Of a stretch of DNA of 35,819 bases, positions 26,075-33,322 are shown in pieces. The DNA lies in assembly GCA_903872565.1 (NCBI GenBank), contig CAIQLG010000047.1, positions 1 to 35,819 of the forward strand. Reading direction: 5' to 3'. This DNA comes from an uncultured Lentisphaerota bacterium (GTDB lineage: Bacteria; Verrucomicrobiota; Lentisphaeria; Victivallales; GWF2-50-93). Numbering within the stretch: the stretch's first letter is position 1; every line of letters starts with the position of its first letter. A program made the position numbers and the translations under genes. Under the pieces are notes generated by a model. The model worked only from the letters and a program-made list of their open reading frames with translations. It made no database searches and had not been told where the DNA came from.

Positions 26075-28375
26075 ATGCAGAACCGGGTACTCAAGATAAT
26101 ACGGAACATATCCAAGGTCATTTCAGAGAGCATTGACAGGCAGGTTGTGCTTGATGAAATCGCGAAGATACTGGCTCTCAGGCTAGACTGCCAAGTCTGT
26201 TCGATATATATCCACGACGAGTCCACCAATGAGCTTGTCCTCAAGTCCACTTTCGGCCTTAATCCTGATTCTGCCGACAAGATTAGGCTTAAGCCGGGAG
26301 CCGGAATAACGGGAACGAGTTTTGTTCAGAACGAGATAATCAATGTGGCCTCCCCGGACAAGCATCCGCAATATGTGTTTTTCGCCGATTCCGGCGAGGA
26401 GAAATACAAGTCTTTCCTCTCGATCCCGCTGACCGCCAGTGGCCACTGTGTCGGAGTCCTGAACCTCCAGAGATTGGCGGAAAAGCGATTTTCACCTTCG
26501 GTTGTTGACACGGTGAAGTCTGTCTGCACGCAGGTTGCCAACCTGATTCTGGCATCGCGGATGCTGGAGGTGCTTGCCGTAGATAAGAAGAAGGTTGTGG
26601 TGGAGGCACGGCATCCGTCCAGGGGACAGAAAGTCATAAAGGCCGTGTCTTCCGGGGCGGGTGTGTCCATTGGAAGAGCCACAATTTTCGAGCGCTACGA
26701 CTATTTCTCGGAGATAATGCCTGAAATGCTTGAATCATCTTCAAAGGAACTCCTGTTATTAGAATATGCCATAAAAATGGCGAAGAAGGAGACTGCGGAG
26801 CTTGAGGCGCACGCCATGAAGATGATTTCAGAAGCCGACGCCTCCATTTTCAATGTGCATATCCTTTTCCTGGAGGACAAGGCTTTTCTCGACTCCATAC
26901 GTGACAAAATATCAGGGCAGAATTTTTCCATAGAGTACAGCATCAAGATTGTCAATGATGAATATCAGGCGAAATTCAGTCAGCTGAAGGATCCTGTCCT
27001 CAGGGAGAAATCTTCGGATCTCAAGGATGTCCTTCTCAGGCTTCTCGCAATTGTCAAGTCGTTGAGAGGCAGAGAAAAAGGTGTCGAGAAATATGTCAGA
27101 CATGAAAATCAGATCATAGTCACGACTGAGCTTCTGCCTTCCGACATAATAAAGCTTCCGATCGAGAACATCTCGGGGATTATCTGCGAGAGGGGAGGGA
27201 CGACAGCCCACATTGCCATTCTTGCGAAAGCACTCAACATTCCTCTCATGTTGGGTGTCAGGGATCTGCTGAAGGAACTGTCTGAAGACGATGAAATCAT
27301 AATGGACTGCCATTCTGGGAATCTCTACATAAGGCCCACCGCCAAGATAAGAGAGCAGTTCGAGGATATCATAAAGACGGGAAAGACTTCAAAGAAGCTT
27401 TGCGATCACGCTCCGGCGTTTACCACCGACGGGGAGAGGATCATTGTTCGGGCGAACCTGTCACTTGTCAGCGAATGCCCCATGCTTTCAACGTTCGGAG
27501 CCGAAGGCATAGGGCTTTACAGGACGGAGTTTCTCTTCATGATAAGGGATCACGTGCCTTCCGAGGACGATCAGGCCGGCGTCTATTCTAAAATTGTCGC
27601 GGCGGCCGGTGAAAATTCTGTGACCATGAGGATTCTTGACATAGGGTCTGACAAGCCTCTTCCATATTTCAATCTGCCCTCGGAAATGAATCCCGCCCTG
27701 GGGTGGAGGGGGATAAGGGTGATGCTCGAAAAGCGGGATATGCTCAAGACCCAGCTGAAGGCGATACTCAAGGTGTCCTCCGGCGCCAAACTGAAGATCC
27801 TTTTCCCCATGGTTTCCGTCACTTCCGAAGTCATTGAGATAAAACAAGTATTGTCCGAAGTCGAATACGAACTGCATTCCAGAAATATTCCGCATAATGA
27901 GAATTACCAGACGGGGATAATGCTCGAGGTGCCTTCTGCGGTGATAGCGCTGGATGAGATTCTCCCTTACGTTGACTTCATGAGCATAGGTTCCAACGAT
28001 TTGCTGATGTACACCTTTGCCGCGGACAGGACCAACGAGTATGTAGCGTCAAAAGTGAAAGCATTGCACCCGACCTTCCTTAAACTGCTTGCCCTGATAG
28101 GCCGTAAATTCCGCAAGCACCCTGACAAGGGACTTGCGATATGCGGAGAGATGGCATCGCATCCTTATGCCGCGCCGTTTCTCATTGGTGCCGGAATCAG
28201 GGAGTTCAGCATGTCAATGCCTCAGATCCATTCCGTCAAGAAGGCGATAAGGGCGTTTTCCTCGACTGAATGCGAGTCCATTTTGGAAGAGGCCATGGCC
28301 TTCGACAACATGGAGTCGGTACTCTTCCTTGTGAAACAGGCGTTTATGGACAAAGGACTTGAAAATGTCGACTGA
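26075..28375 (+). CDS. ptsP: Phosphoenolpyruvate-protein phosphotransferase with GAF domain (PtsP type)
   Basis: 766 residues. The N-terminal GAF sensor is about 15-165 (QVCSIYIHDE, LKPGAGITG, SIPLTASGHCVGVLNLQR). It is followed by the EI N-domain and the mobile His domain GGTTAHIAILAKALNIP, with phospho-His at 379. The PEP-binding barrel includes GIGLYRTEFLFM, NPALGWRGIRV, IGSNDLLMYTFAADR and ICGEMASHP with the catalytic Cys. It starts the nitrogen-type phosphotransferase chain by phosphorylating NPr/HPr from PEP. No NPr or EIIA gene is in the window, so partners lie elsewhere. It is co-directional with and 31 bp from the next gene. Confidence 0.94.
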   Translation: MQNRVLKIIRNISKVISESIDRQVVLDEIAKILALRLDCQVCSIYIHDESTNELVLKSTFGLNPDSADKIRLKPGAGITGTSFVQNEIINVASPDKHPQYVFFADSGEEKYKSFLSIPLTASGHCVGVLNLQRLAEKRFSPSVVDTVKSVCTQVANLILASRMLEVLAVDKKKVVVEARHPSRGQKVIKAVSSGAGVSIGRATIFERYDYFSEIMPEMLESSSKELLLLEYAIKMAKKETAELEAHAMKMISEADASIFNVHILFLEDKAFLDSIRDKISGQNFSIEYSIKIVNDEYQAKFSQLKDPVLREKSSDLKDVLLRLLAIVKSLRGREKGVEKYVRHENQIIVTTELLPSDIIKLPIENISGIICERGGTTAHIAILAKALNIPLMLGVRDLLKELSEDDEIIMDCHSGNLYIRPTAKIREQFEDIIKTGKTSKKLCDHAPAFTTDGERIIVRANLSLVSECPMLSTFGAEGIGLYRTEFLFMIRDHVPSEDDQAGVYSKIVAAAGENSVTMRILDIGSDKPLPYFNLPSEMNPALGWRGIRVMLEKRDMLKTQLKAILKVSSGAKLKILFPMVSVTSEVIEIKQVLSEVEYELHSRNIPHNENYQTGIMLEVPSAVIALDEILPYVDFMSIGSNDLLMYTFAADRTNEYVASKVKALHPTFLKLLALIGRKFRKHPDKGLAICGEMASHPYAAPFLIGAGIREFSMSMPQIHSVKKAIRAFSSTECESILEEAMAFDNMESVLFLVKQAFMDKGLENVD

Positions 28376-28406
28376 ATATTTTCTATTAAAAAGATGAGAG
28401 GTTATA

Positions 28407-29729
28407 ATGCTTTTTCAAAAGGCTGCGGCAACTGTAATTGTTATCTTAATTTTAATTACCGCATATCTCCTGGTCGAACTTTCAAACACCAAGATGGCAC
28501 TTGAGAGATCAAGAAGAAGTTTATTGCCTGGAGAAGAGATCGGGGAAGTTAAGTCTGTAAAAAACAATAAAAACAAGGCTGAAGCCGAAATCCAAAGGCT
28601 CAGGGAAGAAATCGAACTTTTGAAAAAGAAGGCGAGGGCTGCGAAGTCCACCAGCACAAGCAATACTTCAGAGAATGCATTACTCTCTTCGGTCTCAGGC
28701 AAGGAGCAACTTCTAGATCTGCTATATACTAGCGATCCCGCCAGCAGGTTGAAGGTGCTTGAGAGCCTGGGGCTGGCTCCGTCAACAGAAGATTATGCCA
28801 GGATGATGGATGCCATGGTAAAGTCGAAGAACTTGAGCTGGAACGCCATGAATCCCATTCTGAGCGAATGGTTCAAGCTTGATCCTGATTCGCTGATAGA
28901 CTGGGTGATCGCACTTGATTCCTCGAATAAGAATGGAGACCAGACATTGCAGGGCATGAGCATGAGCATTCTTAGTATGGTGGGAAACCTGTTTCCCAAT
29001 AATACGCTTGAAAAAGCGGCGGACTTCATCTCCAAGCTTCAGGACGGCAACTCAAAAGAACAGATAATAAGTAGCCTGATCTTCAAGTACGCTGCGAGCA
29101 ATCCTGAAGTTGCCAGAGAATGGTTCGACACTATGAAAAATGAAAACTTCAAGGTCAACGCGGTTATGGCTCTTGCGCGCGGGCTTGCTCAGAAAAATAC
29201 GCAGGAAGCCATTACGTGGCTTGAGTCTCTGCCAGACGGCATCCTCAAGAACAATGCCTATGTGAGCTTTATCACAGAATATTCGCAGAAAGATCCAGAA
29301 GATGCCATCAGGATGGCCGAAAGCATAAAAGACGAAAACTCCTATATCTATGCTGTCTCCAATGCCATCGCGCAGATCACATCTAAAGATCCTGGTAAGG
29401 CTGGCGAAATACTCAAGAAGTATCCGGCGGGAACCTTGAAGGACCGCTGCTGCCAGAACTATATATACAATATCGCCAGGGATTTCCCCGAGACTGCGGC
29501 GCTGTGGGTTGACGAGATTTCAGACAATGCACAGAAACAGAATATGCTGGTATATGTTGCCAATACATGGATGTGCAGGGCCGACAAGAGGGATTCATTC
29601 GAGGAATGGTTCAGAAAAGTGGAACTGCCTTCAAATATACGCGATCAGATACAGAAACAGTATAATACCATTAAGAATGTGCCACAGTCTGGCGATCAGC
29701 CCGTTTTTGGCAATCGACCGGGGAAGTAA
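28407..29729 (+). CDS. Membrane-anchored protein with 32-residue helical repeats
   Basis: 440 residues. One hydrophobic segment (5-26, AAATVIVILILITAYLLVEL) anchors the N-terminus, and a charged coiled coil follows (about 48-80). Residues 199-392 consist of six tandem helical repeats. The spacing is exactly 32 residues for four units and 33 for the first and last. The pattern is (D/N)P-x3-A-x2-W..., then a second helix ending in A.(K/D). This resembles alpha-solenoid (TPR/HEAT-like) proteins seen in PVC genomes. Probably a protein-binding scaffold on the outer face of the inner membrane (inference). No known function. The Pro-rich C-terminus is presumably disordered. Confidence 0.7.
   Translation: MLFQKAAATVIVILILITAYLLVELSNTKMALERSRRSLLPGEEIGEVKSVKNNKNKAEAEIQRLREEIELLKKKARAAKSTSTSNTSENALLSSVSGKEQLLDLLYTSDPASRLKVLESLGLAPSTEDYARMMDAMVKSKNLSWNAMNPILSEWFKLDPDSLIDWVIALDSSNKNGDQTLQGMSMSILSMVGNLFPNNTLEKAADFISKLQDGNSKEQIISSLIFKYAASNPEVAREWFDTMKNENFKVNAVMALARGLAQKNTQEAITWLESLPDGILKNNAYVSFITEYSQKDPEDAIRMAESIKDENSYIYAVSNAIAQITSKDPGKAGEILKKYPAGTLKDRCCQNYIYNIARDFPETAALWVDEISDNAQKQNMLVYVANTWMCRADKRDSFEEWFRKVELPSNIRDQIQKQYNTIKNVPQSGDQPVFGNRPGK
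29001..29582 (+). repeat. Six-unit 96-99-bp protein repeat
   Basis: The unit begins NTLEKAADFISKL..., then NPEVAREWFDTM..., NTQEAITWLESLP..., DPEDAIRMAESI..., DPGKAGEILKKYP... and FPETAALWVDEI.... The residue spacing is regular, but nucleotide identity between units is low, so the array is old. Confidence 0.75.
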
Positions 29730-29809
29730 AGGAACCCATTATTGTTCCATTGGAAGTCACATCTCAAAATTTCCATTTTCCTTAATTTTACTCCCACCAT
29801 TGCAACACG

Positions 29810-31729
29810 TCAGTCTTTATTCCTTTTTGCTGTCGTTGAAGGGGCGGGTGAATATTCGCATTCGAAGATAGCATAACCCGAATCATCCCAGATTGGTTTG
29901 ATTTTTCCTTGTTCCGCAAGTCTGCCAATTGCTGCGGAAAAGCCGACCGATCTTTTCAGGTATTCTTTCATCCTGTCCGGATCCCTGAGCGACAGTCCGA
30001 TAAGGATGTGTGTAATCTTATTGTTACCAAGGACTTCCAATATTGTATCCTCGTTCTCAAATTTCTCGGGCGGGGTGAAGTATTTCTCCTGGAAAAACGG
30101 AGTTCCTATTTCGTATTTTCTAGGCATATAGAGCCCTCTGTTTTCAAAGAGAAGGAGGAATTTAGCGTTTTGCGGGGTTTTCATCCTGATCATGTCCATT
30201 GCCTGAAGGAAGCCTTCCCCTGTGCCGGAATAGACGAAGTCTGCAGGTCTCATCTGGCCAGACAGGCATTTCCAGGAACTTGCGAAATACTCAACTAGGA
30301 TACTGGGAAAGCTCCATAGCATGAGGATAAATGAGGCGCAGACAATTATTTTCAGATATGTTTTTCTCCCCGTTAGGGATGTTTTGATGGCAATGTAGAA
30401 CATCAGTGCGGCGAGGACGAAGAATCTGGCCTGTTGTGCTGTGAAGAACCAGAAGACATAGAAAATTGCAAGGAAAAAGAAAACCGGTAAAAACTTCTTC
30501 CAGTCCCTCTTCCGGAGCGCATGTAAGAGGGAAAATGCCGCGAGGAGGATTGCCACTATGAACTGAAGTCCCATGTTCCCGTCATAAGTGTTTATCGGAA
30601 GGCTGATCAGTATTGGTGCCGCGAAGAAGCCTGAAATCCCTTGAATCCCGTACTTCACGCTTCCTGCAAGATGGTGATAGACGCTTGTCTCGATCGCGGC
30701 TGGCGAGCTGGTGAAATATCTTGCGCAGTACGGATAGAACGGATTTCCAGTTTCAAGCCAGGGTCTCGAATAAAACATCACCAAGACAAGGACGAATATT
30801 GCGTAATAGGCGGCAAGAGGTTTAAATGTTATTCTCCTTGTCATCAATGCCATTCCAATAAAGTATATGGAAAAGGATAATCCCACAATTAGCCCGGTCA
30901 GCTTCACGGAGGATGCGATTCCACAGATTATCCCAAGAGCGTAGGCGTCTTTGCCGGAGGGCGCATTGTTCGAGTTTTTAAGAATGGCGAACGCGCAAAT
31001 GAAATGTATCAGGATTATGATCTCGACATATGCGGAAGAGCCACACATGAGCATTATGCAGGAAAGTCCGAAGGAAAAAGTCATGGCACTGGCATTGAAT
31101 GCGGAATTTCCCTGTTTCAAGATATGATATAGGCTTATCAGGGAAAGCATCCACAGCGCCCACAGGAAGAGGCGTGCCGCCAGAATTCCCCCAAGATACA
31201 TGTTCAACATGAAAATAAAATTACCAGCTCCGGGAAAGGCGGAATATGGATTGTCCGGATAGAAACAGATCCCACCCTCGATCAGCCATCTGCAAGGAAC
31301 CGCGAGCTGGTAGCAGAGCTCGTCCCAGCATATCGGAAGACAGAGCGAGTTCCCGAATGTGAATATTGCGGTTGCAGCAAAAAGTAGCAGAAAAACGTAG
31401 TTCCTGCGCATGTATTTTCCGGCAGAGGCGCGTATGGCCCCCAAGGAGCGGGCGATGTCAGCGAGCGATATCGCCGAGATTGCGAACATCGCATATTTTA
31501 TCATAGGAGATGAAAAAAGCCCGCAAAGCCCGGCAAAGAAGGTGAGCCCAATCAGTATGTCCATTCCTATTATGAGCGACACGACGGTGGAAAGCACAGG
31601 ATGCCTTATCTTGAGTCCTGTGGCTTTTACGAAAATTGCACCTAGAAGACGGGCATCCAGAAACACTGCTGCAACTGCGATAATCGCAGCAATATGTCCT
31701 CCGCCTGTCGCAATCAGCCATTCGTTCAT
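29810..31729 (-). CDS. Polytopic GT-C-like glycosyltransferase/unknown membrane protein
   Basis: 639 residues. About ten to twelve hydrophobic helices are followed by a soluble C-terminal domain (about 500-639). The loop after an early helix contains WDELCYQLAVPCRWLIEGG, where D-E in the first external loop is the GT-C catalytic pattern also used by dolichyl/polyprenyl-phosphate sugar transferases. The C-terminal domain has VYSGTGEGFLQAMDMIRMKTP and KITHILIGLSLRD, as in the extracytoplasmic domains of that class. It may glycosylate a surface polymer. Weak ribosome site. Convergent with the repeat protein gene, 80 bp apart. Confidence 0.65.
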   Translation of the reverse strand: MNEWLIATGGGHIAAIIAVAAVFLDARLLGAIFVKATGLKIRHPVLSTVVSLIIGMDILIGLTFFAGLCGLFSSPMIKYAMFAISAISLADIARSLGAIRASAGKYMRRNYVFLLLFAATAIFTFGNSLCLPICWDELCYQLAVPCRWLIEGGICFYPDNPYSAFPGAGNFIFMLNMYLGGILAARLFLWALWMLSLISLYHILKQGNSAFNASAMTFSFGLSCIMLMCGSSAYVEIIILIHFICAFAILKNSNNAPSGKDAYALGIICGIASSVKLTGLIVGLSFSIYFIGMALMTRRITFKPLAAYYAIFVLVLVMFYSRPWLETGNPFYPYCARYFTSSPAAIETSVYHHLAGSVKYGIQGISGFFAAPILISLPINTYDGNMGLQFIVAILLAAFSLLHALRKRDWKKFLPVFFFLAIFYVFWFFTAQQARFFVLAALMFYIAIKTSLTGRKTYLKIIVCASFILMLWSFPSILVEYFASSWKCLSGQMRPADFVYSGTGEGFLQAMDMIRMKTPQNAKFLLLFENRGLYMPRKYEIGTPFFQEKYFTPPEKFENEDTILEVLGNNKITHILIGLSLRDPDRMKEYLKRSVGFSAAIGRLAEQGKIKPIWDDSGYAIFECEYSPAPSTTAKRNKD

Positions 31730-31806
31730 TTATACAGCCATATAGATTTTGTCACCAGTTGTACGATAGTTCCTTACGGCGGATCATGACAAATATTTTT
31801 GTCCAG

Positions 31807-31895
31807 GTAGGCCAAGCCTCGATGAGGCTTGGCATGTCTGGTTTCATCCTACTTCGTTCTGCAAACTACGAAGGACAGGTCGAAACCAGACCTAC
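31807..31895. repeat. GTAGG...CCTAC palindromic repeat, long form
   Basis: It begins GTAG and a perfect 10-bp stem GCCAAGCCTC-gat-GAGGCTTGGC, then GTCTGG with its complement CCAGAC at the far end. An additional CTTCGT/ACGAAG hairpin (about 31852-31873) sits between. The outer ends, GTAGG and CCTAC, are inverted. It lies in the gap 31730-32164, which otherwise holds no gene that I can support. Confidence 0.75.
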
Positions 31896-32115
31896 TTCCC
31901 AGTATCGAGCTAGACAGGTCAACACCAAATCCTACTTGCGCCGTAAGGCTTTTTCCCCTTTAATCCGAATCTTATCTTGCTTAACTCATTATTAAACCAC
32001 TTTTTATAAGAAAGACAATAGCTGTAGGCAAAGATATGCAGACTGAGTTGCGCTGTGATCTCAGGAAGAGTCAGGAGGGAAGATTAAAAATGTTTGAAAA
32101 ATATATTTCTTTGTC

Positions 32116-32140
32116 TTGCAAAATATTGCAAAATGATGCA
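32116..32140 (+). promoter_or_regulatory. Candidate operator: TGCA at 10-bp phase
   Basis: Three TGCA cores (32117-32120, 32127-32130, 32137-32140) are spaced exactly one helical turn apart, with AAAT between them. They lie 25 bp before the start of the DeoR-type gene. A plausible autoregulatory binding site; the protein's real site is unknown. Confidence 0.4.
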
Positions 32141-32164
32141 TATTGTTTCAAAAATAGGAATAAA

Positions 32165-32944
32165 ATGGACAAGGAAAAGGAAAGAAGACTGCTTTCGCCC
32201 GAAAGGGAGCAGGCGATACTGGACGAACTTGAAAAGGGGCCGCATCCCATAGGCGACCTCTCGGTCCTTCTCCGGGTCTCCGAGGCCACAGTGAGAAGAG
32301 ACCTGCTGTCACTTGAGAAAAAAGGACGCATCCGCAGGGTGCATGGCGGCGCAGTAAGGGTGGCTCCTCCACCAGATGAACCTGTCTTTGAGGAAAAGGA
32401 GTCAATAAGAAGTTCCGAAAAGGAGAAAATCGCACGTCGAGCCCTGTCAGAAATAGAGGATGGCGACACGGTCTTTCTCGACGGCGGAAGCACGGCTCTC
32501 TCCCTTGCTAGACTTCTTCCGGCCAGAAAGAACCTGACTGTCGTCACAAATTCCCTCATGGCCGCTTCCGAACTTTCATCCGGGCATAACAGCCTTATCG
32601 TTGTAGGAGGCAGATTCAGGCCTCTCAGCAGGACTCTTGTCGGCGCACTCACCGCAAAGACATTGGAGTGCCTGCATTTCGACAAGGCGTTCGTCGGAAC
32701 CATGGGATTCACCGCCGATGCCGGCATTTCCACCACGGATCCCGACGAGGCGTTCACCAAGGAGCTTGTAATAAGACGGTCGGAAAAGGTCTTTCTTATT
32801 GCCGACAGCTCGAAGCTTGGTGTGGCATCGTTTTCCGCGAGCGGTAACATCTCGGACATTGATTTCATCATAACTGATCCGGCTGTCTCGGGGAATTTTG
32901 TGAAACAGCTCAGGAAGAAAGGCGTGAAAGTGATAAAGGCATAG
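32165..32944 (+). CDS. DeoR-family transcriptional regulator
   Basis: 259 residues from the ATG at 32165, which follows AGGAA; the 43 upstream in-frame codons are AT-rich and not conserved in style. The N-terminal winged helix is EREQAILDELEKGPHPIGDLSVLLRVSEATVRRDLLSLEKKGRIRRVHGG (about 13-62), with the DeoR hallmark VRRDL..LE..G...R.HGG. The C-terminal DeoRC sensor contains DGGSTALSLARLL and VVTNSL. Such repressors bind a sugar phosphate. The E1 gene lies downstream on the same strand, beyond the relic element, so whether it is the target is unclear. Confidence 0.93.
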   Translation: MDKEKERRLLSPEREQAILDELEKGPHPIGDLSVLLRVSEATVRRDLLSLEKKGRIRRVHGGAVRVAPPPDEPVFEEKESIRSSEKEKIARRALSEIEDGDTVFLDGGSTALSLARLLPARKNLTVVTNSLMAASELSSGHNSLIVVGGRFRPLSRTLVGALTAKTLECLHFDKAFVGTMGFTADAGISTTDPDEAFTKELVIRRSEKVFLIADSSKLGVASFSASGNISDIDFIITDPAVSGNFVKQLRKKGVKVIKA

Positions 32945-32958
32945 CAGTATAATCATTA

Positions 32959-33291
32959 TTAACCACAAAGACACAGAGACACAAAAGGATTTTAATTATG
33001 CAAAATGGATACGCACCAATACCTGATGAAATAAATGTAATGTCAAAAGTTATTATCGATGGGGCATTTAAGGTCCATAAAGCATTAGGGCCTGCCCTTC
33101 TCGAATCGGTATATGAAATATGTCTGTGTCATGAATTGCAAAAATCAGGATTAAAAGTAAGACGACAGGTTAATGTCCCTGTCATTTATGACAATATGAG
33201 ATTTGATGCCGGATTCCGTTATTAAAAAGGGTATTAAAAGATTAGTATTATAAATTTTAGTACCTCTGTGTCTTTGTGTCTTTGTGGTTAA
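32959..33291. mobile_element. Relic element with 27-bp inverted ends around a GxxExxY gene
   Basis: The left end 32959-32985 and the right end 33265-33291 are inverted and match at 25 of 27 positions (TTAACCACAAAGACACA...). Such ends frequently flank GxxExxY-type genes in environmental bacteria (family knowledge). The enclosed gene has an internal deletion. The right end lies only 31 bp before the E1 start codon. Confidence 0.75.
32998..33253 (+). pseudogene. Internally deleted GxxExxY (PD-(D/E)XK-type) protein gene
   Basis: The frame from 32998 gives GxxExxY-family sequence for 74 residues: GAFKVHKALGPALLESVYEICL contains the naming motif, then FDAGFR. It stops at 33223. In the next frame, 33218-33253 encodes VIKKGIKRLVL and a stop, the usual family C-terminus. 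The stretch between, including the catalytic D and E-x-K, is absent. This indicates a deletion of roughly 120-160 bp that also shifted the frame. The product is dead as a nuclease. Confidence 0.8.
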
Positions 33292-33322
33292 TTTAAAACA
33301 TATATTGAAAGGAAGAATCAAA

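Noticed and set aside
31759-31995. 78-residue plus-strand ORF across the long palindromic repeat
   Set aside because: Its reading is created by the repeat and adjacent AT-rich sequence; no coding sign.
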